64,000 nucleotides of DNA from Acinetobacter sp. ANC 3813 (GCF_002135435.1 NZ_NEGK01000011.1:1-64000), one strand, 5' to 3'. Positions 1 to 9,291 are shown, numbered from the stretch's first letter. Made by a program: numbers and translations. Notes: a model not told the origin generated them from the sequence alone.

Positions 1-183
1 GGGGGTGCGGTTTTAGGAAAAAAAGTCAGCGAAGACCGCCGTTATGATGATGAACGTTATGACCGCAACTATAATAATAGCCGCGGCTACCGTTCAAACA
101 ACTACCGTTACAACGACCGCGGATATTACAGCAACGATAATGGCCGCCATCTAGGCCATTATAAAAATGGCAAACGCCGTTAA
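1..183 (+). CDS. C-terminal part of a glycine-rich/basic protein, probably glycine-zipper type (5' end outside window)
   Basis: An open frame enters from the left edge and stops at TAA 181-183. The visible 60 residues begin GGAVLGKKVSED, which fits the end of a glycine-zipper membrane segment. They continue as a hydrophilic tail rich in Tyr, Asn, Arg and Gly, including NNYRYNDRGYY. A good terminator follows at 230-254, which supports a real gene end. Proteins of this build in Acinetobacter are often annotated as glycine-zipper 2TM-domain proteins. That name is an inference from about 12 residues, because the bulk of the protein lies outside the window. Confidence 0.6.
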   Translation, partial: GGAVLGKKVSEDRRYDDERYDRNYNNSRGYRSNNYRYNDRGYYSNDNGRHLGHYKNGKRR

Positions 184-229
184 GCACAACTAGCGCATAC
201 TCATTCAGCTGAGTACGCAATTTAAAAAA

Positions 230-254
230 GCACCTCATTCAGGTGCTTTTTTTT
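230..254 (+). terminator. Rho-independent terminator after the partial gene
   Basis: The 6-bp stem GCACCT/AGGTGC has a 5-nt loop and is followed by eight T residues. Confidence 0.8.
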
Positions 255-333
255 GGCCTTATTCCACTGACCCAGATTTACGAGTCTCAAACTGAGATCA
301 ATCTGAATCAAAAACAATATGCAGTTTTAATGC

Positions 334-500
334 TTAATAATGAGCTTTCTTTTTAGCGCCGCCATCTGATTTATTGACCGTTGCCCATTCAATCCGCTCT
401 ACCTCTTCTTCTGAAAGTCCACGCACCTTTTCCGACGCTATAATGTGCCGAGCCTGCCTTTTCTGCTTGGCAGAATTGCAGATTTATCATCTGGCAGCAT
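334..500 (-). pseudogene. Frameshifted small hydrophilic protein gene
   Basis: On the minus strand an ATG at 500 follows a strong Shine-Dalgarno (AGGGGGGAG) and opens MLPDDKSAIL, but this frame soon stops. The shifted frame downstream reads AKQKRQARHIIASEKVRGLS and ends EWATVNKSDGGAKKKAHY at TAA 334-336. The two pieces together resemble a widespread proteobacterial family of about 50-60 residues with a KQKRxAxHI start and a WATVNKxxGGxKK end; family naming is from memory. The span of 167 nt is not a multiple of three. One frameshift near 465-485 therefore explains the break, so this is a decayed gene or a sequencing indel. Confidence 0.55.
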
Positions 501-920
501 ATTCACACTCCCCCCTAAATATCTGCAGCTCATATTCCTAAATCAATTGCTTCATCGCCCACGCCAAGTATTGCATTCAATCTAGCGCATCTCTTTATTC
601 ATTTTTGATTTTGATCTAAAGCAATATACAGTCCTGCATTAGACTTACATACTGAAATCGGCCATTAAAATGGTCATTTCTTGCTGCAATTTTTCTATTA
701 ACAGCAAGATTCTTTACTCACAGATCTGCTCTATAGCTGTTTAAATATAGACTGAATCATCGACTGAACCCTTTCTATCGCATTATTTAATTTTCTAAGC
801 GACTACATCTTGCTAGCAAATATAAACCCTGCACAAATCCAAATACGCGCCCTCCTCCTCACCAAGAAAAAAATTAAAAACCGTATTAAAAAATGCAGCT
901 TATTTTATATTGCAGCATTC
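501..920. other. AT-rich intergenic region without recognised gene
   Basis: Apart from the Shine-Dalgarno of the broken minus-strand gene at about 503-512, I see no ORF with a plausible ribosome site and no RNA gene. The stretch is AT-rich and ends at the palindromic operators that precede the oxidoreductase gene. Confidence 0.5.
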
Positions 921-974
921 ATATCGAAATAAATCGATATACATCACAGCACTTATATCGTATTATTTCGATAT
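921..974 (+). promoter_or_regulatory. Two palindromic operator-like sites with identical arms
   Basis: ATATCG-N8-CGATAT occurs at 921-940 and again at 955-974. The arms are the same in both copies while the central eight bases differ (AAATAAAT versus TATTATTT). The centres are 34 bp apart, about three helical turns, and the second copy ends 21 bp before the ATG of the oxidoreductase at 996. Identical arms with divergent centres are what is expected of a dimeric repressor binding twice. The regulator is not encoded nearby and cannot be named. Confidence 0.6.
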
Positions 975-995
975 AGATAAATTCAGAGAACTGAT

Positions 996-2000
996 ATGCG
1001 TTCATTGCAAGAAACAAAATTTTCTATCTTAGAGCTTGCGCCTGTTAGAGAAAATAAGAGCATACAAGATGCGCTGCATCATGCCTTGGCGCTTGCACAG
1101 CATGCAGAAAAGCTGGGCTATGAACGTATTTGGCTTGCAGAACATCACAATATGTCTGGCATTGCCAGTTCTGCTACATCAGTGTTGCTGGGTTATTTAC
1201 TGGCCAACACCTCTAGCATTAAAGTCGGCTCAGGCGGTGTGATGCTGCCCAACCATGCGCCTTTAGTAATTGCAGAACAATTTGGCACATTAGAAACACT
1301 TTATCCAGGACGTGTTGAACTTGGCTTAGGCCGTGCGCCGGGTACAGACCAAGCAACCATGCGTGCATTGCGCCGCGGTCATCAAGAAACTGAAGATCAA
1401 TTTCCGCGTGATGTGGCTGAAATTCTGCACTACTTTAAAGACCCTACACCCACACAGCGCATTATTGCGACACCAGGCCAAAGTACTCATGTTCCTGTCT
1501 GGCTGCTTGGTTCAAGCTTGTTCAGCGCTCAGCTGGCAGCACAATTAGGCCTGCCTTATTCATTTGCTTCGCATTTTGCACCACGTATGCTTGGTCAAGC
1601 CATTCAGCTCTACAGAGATAATTTCACGCCATCTGAGTATTTAGATAAGCCTTATATCTCTATGGGTGTACCAGCTATCATTGCCGAAACGGATGAAGAA
1701 GCTCACTATTTAGCGTCAACGCCTTATCAGCGCATATTAAGCATGATTCGCGGCACACGCGGCAAACTTAAACCGCCTGTAGATAACATCAACGAACTGT
1801 GGTCTCCAGCCGAAAAACAATATGTTGATAATTTCTATGCCGTTGGGCAAATTGGTTCACCAGAAAAAGTAAAGGCCGGCTTAAAAGCTTTACTGGAAAA
1901 ATATGATGTCGATGAATTGATCTTCACCTGTGATATTTATGACACAGCAAAACGGCTCAAAAGCTTTGAATACCTGATGGACATAAAAGCGCAGCCTTAA
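996..2000 (+). CDS. LLM-class flavin-dependent oxidoreductase (luciferase-like monooxygenase)
   Basis: 334 aa, full length for the bacterial luciferase-like family of single-component type (YhbW/MsnO8 group). The N-terminal strand [10 protein letters not shown], the early motif [13 protein letters not shown], the segment [20 protein letters not shown] and the [14 protein letters not shown] loop are typical of this TIM-barrel family, which uses reduced flavin to oxidise small organic substrates. The substrate is unknown. The ATG at 996 follows a weak AGAGA Shine-Dalgarno. The gene stands alone between the twin palindromes upstream and a terminator downstream, so it is probably a single regulated unit, perhaps induced by its substrate (inference). 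Confidence 0.9.
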   Translation: MRSLQETKFSILELAPVRENKSIQDALHHALALAQHAEKLGYERIWLAEHHNMSGIASSATSVLLGYLLANTSSIKVGSGGVMLPNHAPLVIAEQFGTLETLYPGRVELGLGRAPGTDQATMRALRRGHQETEDQFPRDVAEILHYFKDPTPTQRIIATPGQSTHVPVWLLGSSLFSAQLAAQLGLPYSFASHFAPRMLGQAIQLYRDNFTPSEYLDKPYISMGVPAIIAETDEEAHYLASTPYQRILSMIRGTRGKLKPPVDNINELWSPAEKQYVDNFYAVGQIGSPEKVKAGLKALLEKYDVDELIFTCDIYDTAKRLKSFEYLMDIKAQP

Positions 2001-2021
2001 AAAAACTCCCGCCATCTATTG

Positions 2022-2054
2022 AAAAAGCACTGCACTCCGCAGTGCTTTTCTTTT
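2022..2054 (+). terminator. Rho-independent terminator after the oxidoreductase
   Basis: A 10-bp stem AAAAGCACTG/CAGTGCTTTT with an ACTCC-type loop is followed by a CTTTT tract. Confidence 0.75.
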
Positions 2055-2158
2055 CATACATCTGCCGTTCGCAACTGTTGCACAAAAGAGCATTGCATTC
2101 CTCATCCTTTACAGCATAATCAAAGCATAACAATGAAAATTAAACGTAGGAACAGCGT

Positions 2159-2623
2159 ATGAATCAATACATTAACAAACCAACGCCTGCCTTTGTGGCA
2201 GCCAGCTGGGTTGCATTGCTTGCTGGCGGCGCTGCTTACTGTATTGGACTTTTTAATGCCAATATGATGCTGAATGAAAAAGGCTATTATCTGATTTTAA
2301 TTTTATATGGGCTATTTGCTGCAGTTTCCCTGCAAAAGATCATCCGCGATAAACTTGAAGGCGTTCATGTCACCCATATTTACTATGGGCTTTGCTGGGC
2401 CTCCGTTGCGATCTGCATTTTCCTGCTGGGTGTAGGCCTCTTTAACGCCTCATTGAGTTTGAGTGAAAAAGGCTTTTACATCATGTCTTTTTTACTCAGT
2501 TTATTTGGCGCGGTCGCAGTGCAGAAAAATATCCGTGACATGGAATATTTACGCCAGCACAATCAAAGCGAACTTTTAGAACTTTCCAACTCTAAAGCTA
2601 TGCCTGAGCATGACGACGAATAA
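2159..2623 (+). CDS. yiaA: YiaA/YiaB family inner-membrane protein
   Basis: 154 aa with four hydrophobic helices arranged as two similar halves. Each half carries the pattern GLFNAxxxLxEKGxYxxxxLxxLFxAVxxQKxIRD (around residues 28-65 and 90-127). This duplicated YiaA/B two-helix domain defines the family. It is a small inner-membrane protein of unknown biochemical role; in E. coli the homologues lie near sugar-use genes and have been linked to stress responses. The C-terminal about 25 residues are hydrophilic and cytosolic-looking. The gene starts at an ATG after a GTAGGAAC Shine-Dalgarno and appears monocistronic. Confidence 0.85.
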   Translation: MNQYINKPTPAFVAASWVALLAGGAAYCIGLFNANMMLNEKGYYLILILYGLFAAVSLQKIIRDKLEGVHVTHIYYGLCWASVAICIFLLGVGLFNASLSLSEKGFYIMSFLLSLFGAVAVQKNIRDMEYLRQHNQSELLELSNSKAMPEHDDE

Positions 2624-2809
2624 TATAGGCAATAGTTTCACAATCATCTGCATAGTCATCATTCATGCCGTTCTCGATGGCTATGCACAATCACATTCCG
2701 CGATGACTGTTCAGACGCAAAACTTTACTTTACCTGCCGTTTAATCTTCGCTATCAATATACCTGCATATAATTCGAACGATCAAAAGAAAATATAACGG
2801 ACTATTGAT

Positions 2810-3376
2810 ATGAACACATTTGAACAGGATCACCCTTATCCCGTCTTTAAAAACCTAACTGCGGATTTTGCAGGGTTTGAAGGCAGTCTAGTCGAATCCA
2901 GCCAAATCAAACATACAGATTTTACAGGTAAAAATGTCGCCATCATCAATATTGATCAGGACTCCGCCTCACAGCTTTCCGAACTATGCAATCAAGCTGC
3001 TCAAGTTGCAGTGTTTCAAATTCACCCGCATTTTGTCCTGCCTAAAACAGAACGTTTTACACAAAAATTAATCCGGCACCCATTGTTTGCTAAAAACCGC
3101 CGGCTTTTTAATAACCGGGTTAAAAGCCTGCTGGCTTTACGATTTTTAGAAGATCAAGTCAAAGACACTTGGCTCAAACATTTGCTCATGCCAAATACAG
3201 CATTGCAGAACAAAACCTTTATAAAAGCAGACCACTATTATTCGGCTTTACAGCGCGCAAACTGTACACTGGTCACGTGGCCCATCATCAAAATTCACAG
3301 CCTTGGCATTCAAGCAGTCAATGGTCATATCTATGCCTGTGACTGCATTATCTATAACCCCAATGAAAAACTGTAA
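2810..3376 (+). CDS. Truncated flavin-containing monooxygenase-like protein
   Basis: 188 aa. The order FTGKNVAIINID, VAVFQIHPHFVLPKTE, DHYYSALQRANCTLVTWPI, ACDCIIYNP matches the middle part of CzcO/Baeyer-Villiger type FAD/NADP monooxygenases. In full-length enzymes these correspond to the NADP-binding GxGxxG strand, the VFQRTPxWVLPR segment, the YYPALxRPNV segment and the C-terminal DVIxYATG strand. The N-terminal FAD-binding domain of about 170 residues and the C-terminal region are missing. The nucleotide-binding glycines are replaced (INIDQDSAS). It is therefore probably not an active monooxygenase, although an ATG and an uninterrupted frame are kept. It may be a remnant or a protein recruited to another role. 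Confidence 0.55.
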   Translation: MNTFEQDHPYPVFKNLTADFAGFEGSLVESSQIKHTDFTGKNVAIINIDQDSASQLSELCNQAAQVAVFQIHPHFVLPKTERFTQKLIRHPLFAKNRRLFNNRVKSLLALRFLEDQVKDTWLKHLLMPNTALQNKTFIKADHYYSALQRANCTLVTWPIIKIHSLGIQAVNGHIYACDCIIYNPNEKL

Positions 3377-3629
3377 TGACAAACGCATACTTTCTCAGAT
3401 AAAAGCTCTAAATTTAAATGAAGGCAAACTTTCATTTCTGCTTCACCCATTTCATCAATAGGCTAAGTATTAAAATGTTTTTGCCCCAACCAGAGCTATT
3501 GAAGAGTGTTTTCAGCGCTTGCTTAGACACCCAAAAATGGTATTTAGATATTAAATGAAATAAATGAAGGTATTTTTTAAAGATATAATCATATTATTTA
3601 TATATGAGCAGATAGGTTATTTTTATAAT

Positions 3630-3655
3630 AAATGGGCCACATCAGTGGCCCATTT
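3630..3655 (-). terminator. Hairpin terminator after ppsR
   Basis: An 11-bp perfect stem AAATGGGCCAC/GTGGCCCATTT with a 4-nt loop lies 14 bp past the ppsR stop on the minus strand. The following tract is AT-rich rather than pure T. Confidence 0.6.
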
Positions 3656-3668
3656 ATGGCTTCAATGA

Positions 3669-4505
3669 TTACCCAATGCGGCGTTTCAGGCCGGTCATTT
3701 GCAGAACGCGCGTAGAAATTTCCTCAATCGACATCTCAGAAACATTCAGATATTTAATGCCTTCCGAAATATAAATCCCCTCAATTGCACGTAATTCCAT
3801 CTGGCATTGACTAAAACTTGCATAACGGCTGTTCGCTTTTCGCTCACTGCGGATTGCAACCAGACGATCCGCATCAATCATTAAGCCAAAAAGTTTTTGT
3901 TTATGCGGTCGAAGTACCGCTGGAAGACGGTTATCGTCTAAATCTTCTTCAGTTAATGGGTAATTCGCTACACGTATGCCAAACTGTAATGACAAATAAA
4001 TTGATGTCGGTGTTTTACCCGAACGCGACACACCAATTAAGATCAAATCAGCCTTGTCATAGTGACGTGTACGCGCGCCATCATCGTTATCTAAAGCAAA
4101 ATGAACCGCATCAATACGCGCTTTATAAGACTCAGAATCCGTCACTGCATGCGTCTGTCCGACTAAAGTCGTAGGCGATGTACCTAACTCATCCGACAAT
4201 TTACTAATAAGCCCCTCAAAAACATCAAGATTTATTGCATCCGCAGTGTTAATAATATCACGGACATACGGGTCAACTAAGGTATCAAAAACCAAGGGCT
4301 TTTGACCTTCTTTTTGTGAGCGCTGATTGATCTCTGCAACCACATTCATAGCGGCTTCTTCAGAGGTAATATAAGGGATAATATGAATGTCAAAATCAAC
4401 ATGCGGAAACTGCGCAAGCAGCGAGTGCCCAAGGGTTTCAGCTGTAATTGCAGTACCATCGGAAATAAAAAAAACACTGCGCTGAATTTGTTTACCTTCG
4501 GACAT
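3669..4505 (-). CDS. ppsR: PEP synthase regulatory protein (kinase/pyrophosphorylase, DUF299)
   Basis: 278 aa. Family members phosphorylate PEP synthase on a threonine using ADP, which inactivates it, and reverse this by phosphorolysis. The P-loop-like motif GVSRSGKT sits near residues 158-165, and the N-terminal strand VFFISDGTAITAETLG is characteristic. I place the start at ATG 4505, 7-8 nt after GAGGAG. A longer in-frame TTG at 4520 lies inside that same Shine-Dalgarno and is unlikely to be used. The gene is divergent from ppsA with about 150 bp between the starts, the conserved arrangement for this regulator and its target. Confidence 0.93.
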   Translation of the reverse strand: MSEGKQIQRSVFFISDGTAITAETLGHSLLAQFPHVDFDIHIIPYITSEEAAMNVVAEINQRSQKEGQKPLVFDTLVDPYVRDIINTADAINLDVFEGLISKLSDELGTSPTTLVGQTHAVTDSESYKARIDAVHFALDNDDGARTRHYDKADLILIGVSRSGKTPTSIYLSLQFGIRVANYPLTEEDLDDNRLPAVLRPHKQKLFGLMIDADRLVAIRSERKANSRYASFSQCQMELRAIEGIYISEGIKYLNVSEMSIEEISTRVLQMTGLKRRIG

Positions 4506-4658
4506 TAAATTTCTCCTCAAATATTTGTCTAAGTGCTATATAATCTTTATAGTAAGCCATCTTACATGACTATGACTTAGTTGAAATAAAAAGCTAAGTT
4601 TTTTGATATAATTTCATGCCAAGATAGTGATTAATACTGCAAAAGTGGAGTAACAACT

Positions 4659-7037
4659 TTGGAAGCGCGCGTAATTGGTCTAGAAAAATTAGGAAAGCAC
4701 GACGTAGAACTCGTGGGCGGTAAAAACTCGTCTCTGGGCGAAATGATCAGTCATTTATCAAATGCTGGCGTTTCTGTTCCTGGCGGTTTTGCCACTACTG
4801 CTGAAGCTTATCGTGAATTCCTTGAGAAAAGCGGCCTAAACGCTAAAATCAACGCAGAGCTTTCAGCTCTAGACGTTGATGACGTTAATGCTCTTGCTGA
4901 GACAGGTGCAAAAATCCGTCAATGGATCATCGAGTCTCCTCTTACACCAGAACTTGAAAAAGAAGTTCGCGACGCTTTTGCAGAGCTTTCAAACGGCAAT
5001 CCTGATATTGCGGTTGCAGTTCGTTCATCTGCAACTGCAGAAGACTTGCCTGACGCATCTTTTGCTGGACAGCAAGAAACTTTCTTAAATATTCGCGGCA
5101 TTGACAACGTTCTAGTCGCAATTAAAGAAGTTTTTGCTTCACTTTATAACGACCGCGCAATTTCTTACCGCGTACACCAAAACTTTGCTCATGACGTTGT
5201 AGCATTGTCTGCAGGTATCCAGCGTATGGTTCGCTCGGAAACTGGCGCAGCAGGTGTAATGTTCACTCTAGATACAGAATCAGGCTTCCGTGATGCTGTA
5301 TTCATTACCGCTTCCTACGGTTTGGGTGAAATGGTTGTACAGGGTGCAGTAAACCCAGACGAATTCTATGTTTCTAAGCCGCTTCTACGTAACGGCAAAC
5401 ATGCTGTACTTCGCCGCAATCTTGGTTCAAAGCACCAAAAAATGATTTACGGTGAAGAAGGCGCTGCAGGTAAATCTGTCGTTGTTGTCGACGTAGAAAA
5501 AACTGAACGTCAACAATTCGCGCTAAATGACCATGAACTTCAAGAACTTGCTAAACAAGCATTGATTATTGAAGAGCACTATCAATCTCCGATGGATATT
5601 GAATGGGCTAAAGACGGCGATGACGGTTTAATCTACATCGTTCAAGCGCGTCCAGAAACTGTAAAAAGCCGTGAAAATGTCGGCACAATGGAACGCTACC
5701 TGCTTAAGCAAAAAGGCACAGTAATCTGCGAAGGCCGTTCAATTGGTCAACGTATCGGTTCTGGTAAAGTACGTGTTGTGACGTCTATTAAAGAAATGGA
5801 CAAAGTACAGCCGGGCGACGTTCTTGTTTCAGACATGACTGACCCAGACTGGGAACCAGTAATGAAACGCGCTGCTGCAATCGTAACTAACCGCGGCGGC
5901 CGTACTTGCCACGCTGCGATTATTGCCCGCGAACTTGGTGTTCCAGCAATCGTTGGTTGCGGCAACGCAACTGAAGTATTGACTGATGGTCAAGAAGTGA
6001 CTGTTTCATGTGCAGAAGGTGATACAGGCTTCATCTACGAAGGTTCTTTAGACTTTGAAGTACAAAAGAACTCTGTAGAATCTATGCCTAAGCTTCCGTT
6101 CAAAATCATGATGAACGTCGGCAACCCTGACCGCGCATTTGACTTTGCTCAAATTCCTAACGAAGGTATTGGCCTTGCACGTCTAGAATTCATCATCAAC
6201 CGTATGATTGGTGTGCATCCTAAAGCGCTTCTTAACATTGACAGCCTGCCACGTGAAACTCGCGCAGCTGTAATGGCGCGTACTGCAGGCTACTCTTCTC
6301 CAATCGAATTCTATGTAGAAAAATTGGTTGAAGGTATCTCTACACTCGCTGCAGCTTTCGCTGACAAACCAGTTATTGTTCGTATGTCTGACTTTAAGTC
6401 TAACGAATACGCAAACTTAATTGGCGGTAAACTGTACGAGCCAGAAGAAGAAAACCCAATGCTGGGCTTCCGTGGCGCTAGCCGTTATGTGTCTGACAAC
6501 TTCCGTGACTGCTTCGAATTAGAATGCCGCGCACTGAAAAAAGCGCGTGACGAAATGGGCTTAACCAATATTCAAATCATGATTCCATTCGTCCGTACTG
6601 TAAACGAAGCGAAACGTGTAATTGAATTATTGGCGCAAAACGGTCTTAAACGCGGTGAAAACGGCCTTAAAGTCATCATGATGTGCGAATTGCCTACCAA
6701 TGCATTACTTGCAGAGCAATTCCTTGAGCACTTCGATGGTTTCTCTATCGGTTCTAACGACTTGACTCAGTTAACACTTGGTCTAGACCGTGACTCTGGT
6801 ATCGTATCTCACCTGTTTGACGAACGTGATGCGGCTGTGAAAGTTCTTCTTTCAATGGCAATCCATGCATGCCGCAAAGCGGGCAAATACGTAGGTATTT
6901 GCGGTCAAGGCCCTTCTGACCATCCTGACCTTGCAAAATGGCTCATGGAACAAGGTATTGAATCTGTTTCGCTAAACCCAGACTCTGTTTTAGACACTTG
7001 GTTCTTCCTGTCTGAAGAAAAAGCTCAACAAGCTTAA
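4659..7037 (+). CDS. ppsA: Phosphoenolpyruvate synthase
   Basis: 792 aa, normal length. It converts pyruvate, ATP and water to PEP, AMP and phosphate, allowing growth on organic acids and amino acids through gluconeogenesis. Visible are the N-terminal ATP-grasp domain ([11 protein letters not shown] near residue 20), the phosphohistidine swivel domain with [14 protein letters not shown] (His418) and the C-terminal PEP/pyruvate-binding TIM barrel with GFRGASRY and [17 protein letters not shown]. The start is TTG at 4659, eight nt after GTGGAG, giving the usual N-terminus [15 protein letters not shown]. The activity is likely controlled post-translationally by the divergent PpsR. Confidence 0.97.
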   Translation: MEARVIGLEKLGKHDVELVGGKNSSLGEMISHLSNAGVSVPGGFATTAEAYREFLEKSGLNAKINAELSALDVDDVNALAETGAKIRQWIIESPLTPELEKEVRDAFAELSNGNPDIAVAVRSSATAEDLPDASFAGQQETFLNIRGIDNVLVAIKEVFASLYNDRAISYRVHQNFAHDVVALSAGIQRMVRSETGAAGVMFTLDTESGFRDAVFITASYGLGEMVVQGAVNPDEFYVSKPLLRNGKHAVLRRNLGSKHQKMIYGEEGAAGKSVVVVDVEKTERQQFALNDHELQELAKQALIIEEHYQSPMDIEWAKDGDDGLIYIVQARPETVKSRENVGTMERYLLKQKGTVICEGRSIGQRIGSGKVRVVTSIKEMDKVQPGDVLVSDMTDPDWEPVMKRAAAIVTNRGGRTCHAAIIARELGVPAIVGCGNATEVLTDGQEVTVSCAEGDTGFIYEGSLDFEVQKNSVESMPKLPFKIMMNVGNPDRAFDFAQIPNEGIGLARLEFIINRMIGVHPKALLNIDSLPRETRAAVMARTAGYSSPIEFYVEKLVEGISTLAAAFADKPVIVRMSDFKSNEYANLIGGKLYEPEEENPMLGFRGASRYVSDNFRDCFELECRALKKARDEMGLTNIQIMIPFVRTVNEAKRVIELLAQNGLKRGENGLKVIMMCELPTNALLAEQFLEHFDGFSIGSNDLTQLTLGLDRDSGIVSHLFDERDAAVKVLLSMAIHACRKAGKYVGICGQGPSDHPDLAKWLMEQGIESVSLNPDSVLDTWFFLSEEKAQQA

Positions 7038-7047
7038 GTTTCTGTGT

Positions 7048-7079
7048 TAAAAAAAGACCCACATGTGGGTCTTTTTTTT
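7048..7079 (+). terminator. Rho-independent terminator after ppsA
   Basis: A long A/T-flanked palindrome with core GACCCACATGTGGGTC is followed by eight T residues. Confidence 0.9.
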
Positions 7080-7118
7080 CATCTATACTTTTTTATACGT
7101 TTTTGAGATTTTAGTTTT

Positions 7119-7907
7119 ATGCAAATTTACTTGGCGCGAAATAATCAGCAAGCCGGACCTTACAGCCTTGAGCAGCTCAATCAAATGCTCGCAAGCCAGC
7201 AAGTGCTTCTAACCGACCTTGCTTGGCACCAAGGCATGGCTGAGTGGAAAGCTTTGGGTGAACTCACACAAGGAAAATCCGCATACCACCCAGAAGGCTA
7301 CAATGCGCCTGCAGCTGAACAGCCCTTCCCATCTGCACAACCTGTCAACGATGCTGTACAAAATCAAAATACAGCGAAACCGAATGCATCACAGCAGGTA
7401 CTTGCATCCATTCCAAGCCGCGTACTCGCTAAAATTGTCGATTTACTGCTTTGGGTGCCCGCAACCTACATCCTTACAGGTTTCTTTTCTAAAGAAGAAT
7501 CACAGCAATTTAATGCCTTGAATGTGCAATTTATTGAAGCAGTCATGGGCACTACAGCCAACCCGGCACTGGCTCAGGAACTGCAAAATAAAATGGTGGA
7601 AATGTTCTCTCAGCAAGCTTGGTTTGCAATGGGTGCTTACCTATTCATTATGCTGGCAGTACAGGCTTACCTAATTGCAAAATCAGGACAATCCATCGGC
7701 AAAAAAATCACCAAAATTAAGATTGTAGATGCGGAAAACGGTGAAAAAACAACACTGCTGCGCGCATTCACATTGCGCAGTGTATTTTTCGTTTTCTTGA
7801 ATTTTGTCTTTTTATTTAGTGCAATTATCGACCTTGCCTTTGGCTTAGGCCAAAAACGCCAAACCTTGCACGATAAAATCGCCAAGACCAAGGTCATAAA
7901 GCAATAA
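7119..7907 (+). CDS. GYF_2-RDD family membrane protein
   Basis: 262 aa. Residues 1-50 form a GYF_2 domain (YLARNNQQAGPYSLEQL... DLAWHQGMAEW), a fold often attached to bacterial membrane proteins and thought to bind peptides or lipids. A Pro/Gln/Asn-rich linker of about 45 residues follows. The RDD domain comes next, with the SRVLAKIVDLLLWV start, several membrane helices and SIGKKITKIKIVDAENG with an RSVFF segment before the last helix. The arginine and two aspartates that name the RDD family are partly visible. Function is unknown; some RDD proteins affect Na+/H+ transport or membrane composition. The gene sits alone between two terminators. Confidence 0.8.
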   Translation: MQIYLARNNQQAGPYSLEQLNQMLASQQVLLTDLAWHQGMAEWKALGELTQGKSAYHPEGYNAPAAEQPFPSAQPVNDAVQNQNTAKPNASQQVLASIPSRVLAKIVDLLLWVPATYILTGFFSKEESQQFNALNVQFIEAVMGTTANPALAQELQNKMVEMFSQQAWFAMGAYLFIMLAVQAYLIAKSGQSIGKKITKIKIVDAENGEKTTLLRAFTLRSVFFVFLNFVFLFSAIIDLAFGLGQKRQTLHDKIAKTKVIKQ

Positions 7908-7919
7908 TTTTATCCTTTT

Positions 7920-7949
7920 AAAAAAGAGATGATTTTTTCATCTCTTTTT
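7920..7949 (+). terminator. Rho-independent terminator after the RDD gene
   Basis: An A-flanked stem AAAAAGAGATGA pairs with TCATCTCTTTTT across a T-rich loop, ending in a T tract. Confidence 0.85.
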
Positions 7950-8094
7950 CCACAGCATATTGAAATTAAAATAGAATTATTAAAAAAAATCCTTAATCCC
8001 GACCGGCAAAATCGGTTTTTATAACAGTCATTTAAAGCATCTTTATGTATAGCTTAGTTGGTCGATATGAGGCATAATGCCCTACAACGTAGCG

Positions 8095-8160
8095 GTGTCT
8101 CATGATTGAGAAGGATTTTCTATGTCTATAAGAAAAGTTCTCAATCATGCGACACTATAA
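8095..8160 (+). promoter_or_regulatory. Long leader hairpin with a 12-codon ORF upstream of cyoA
   Basis: GTGTC, CATGATTGAGAA and TTTTCT pair in order with AGAAAA, TTCTCAATCATG and GACAC, giving about 23 base pairs with small internal bulges (8095-8155). AAGGA at 8111-8115 is followed by ATG at 8122, which opens a 12-residue peptide, MSIRKVLNHATL, stopping at TAA 8158-8160. The ribosome site and part of this mini-ORF are inside the stem. The cyoA start is 50 bp further on. I infer a post-transcriptional or attenuation-like control element; no known riboswitch class is recognised. Confidence 0.5.
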
Positions 8161-8211
8161 TCGCTATCCCATATTTAATTAGGGAATGGGACTCTTCACC
8201 GAGGTTGTAAA

Positions 8212-9288
8212 ATGAGACAAACGATTTTAGCTGTATTGTCTTTATCTGCGATGGCTGCACTCTTAACTGGGTGTGGCGGTGATATGGTACTTCTAAACTC
8301 AAAAGGTCCAGTAGCACAAGGTCAATCTGATCTTATGATGACTGCGATCTATTTAATGCTTCTAGTGGTGATTCCATCAGCACTTATGGCAGTTTGGTTT
8401 GGCTGGAAATATCGCGCATCGAATAAAGATGCAGACTATAAACCTACATGGGCACACTCTACTGCGATTGAAGTTGTAGTATGGGGTATCCCTGTCATTA
8501 TTATTGGTATTTTAGCTTGGTTAACTTGGTGGGGCTCCCACAAGTATGACCCATACCGTCCAATTGAGTCAGACAAAGCTCCTTTAACTGTTCAAGTTAT
8601 TGCTGAACAGTTCAAATGGATCTTCATCTACCCAGAACAGAACATTGCGACCGTTAACGAAATGCGTTTCCCTGAGAAAACTCCGGTAAGCCTTCGCTTG
8701 ACGTCTAACTTCACAATGAACTCGTTCTTCATCCCTGCATTATCTGGTCAGATTTATGCAATGGCGGGTATGCAGACTCACCTGAACTTCTTAGCAAATG
8801 AAACTAGCCCAGCTGAAGGCTACCGCGGTTTCTCTTCTAACTATTCAGGTTATGGCTTCTCACAAATGCGCTTCCGCGCTCACTCTGTGACTGAAGCTCA
8901 GTTTGCTGAATGGGTAAATGCAGTTAAAGCTGGTAACGGTACTTCAATTAACCCTGAAGCAGTTCAAAAAGCTGTTTTAGACCAAGCTGAATTTGCAACC
9001 TTACGTGACGGCAACCGTTCTAAGCATCAAATTGAAGCAATGGTTGCTCACGCTGAAACTGAAAAGCAAAAAGAAGCAGCAGCTCTAGCTGAAGCAGAAG
9101 GTCCATATCCTACTAAGCCACATCCTGTGACTTATTACTCTTCAGTTGAACCTAAATTGTTCGAATCTGTCATTAACAAATACATGAGCAACTACCACGG
9201 TGCTGATCACTCAGCAGCGGGTCACGAAGCAGCAGCTTCTGAAGCTCATGCAAATGCAGATCACGCGACTGCTTCTGTAGGGGAATAA
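8212..9288 (+). CDS. cyoA: Cytochrome bo3 ubiquinol oxidase subunit II
   Basis: 358 aa. This is the lipoprotein subunit of the proton-pumping quinol oxidase. A signal peptide ends in the lipobox LLTGC (Cys21). Two transmembrane helices are followed by the periplasmic cupredoxin-like domain containing FKWIFIYPEQNIATVNE and SFFIPALSGQIYAMAGMQTHLN; as expected for quinol oxidases the CuA ligands are absent. It is about 40 residues longer than the E. coli protein because of a C-terminal tail rich in His, Ala and Glu. First gene of cyoABCDE, preceded by the leader hairpin. Confidence 0.95.
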   Translation: MRQTILAVLSLSAMAALLTGCGGDMVLLNSKGPVAQGQSDLMMTAIYLMLLVVIPSALMAVWFGWKYRASNKDADYKPTWAHSTAIEVVVWGIPVIIIGILAWLTWWGSHKYDPYRPIESDKAPLTVQVIAEQFKWIFIYPEQNIATVNEMRFPEKTPVSLRLTSNFTMNSFFIPALSGQIYAMAGMQTHLNFLANETSPAEGYRGFSSNYSGYGFSQMRFRAHSVTEAQFAEWVNAVKAGNGTSINPEAVQKAVLDQAEFATLRDGNRSKHQIEAMVAHAETEKQKEAAALAEAEGPYPTKPHPVTYYSSVEPKLFESVINKYMSNYHGADHSAAGHEAAASEAHANADHATASVGE

Positions 9289-9291
9289 GAC

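Noticed and set aside
26..238. Minus-strand frame of 70 residues rich in Gly, His and Cys
   Set aside because: It is the reverse of the Tyr/Asn/Arg-rich coding end at 1-183 and overlaps the terminator; no ribosome site.
3818..4174. 118-residue plus-strand frame inside ppsR
   Set aside because: It lies wholly antisense to a well-supported gene and has no family resemblance.
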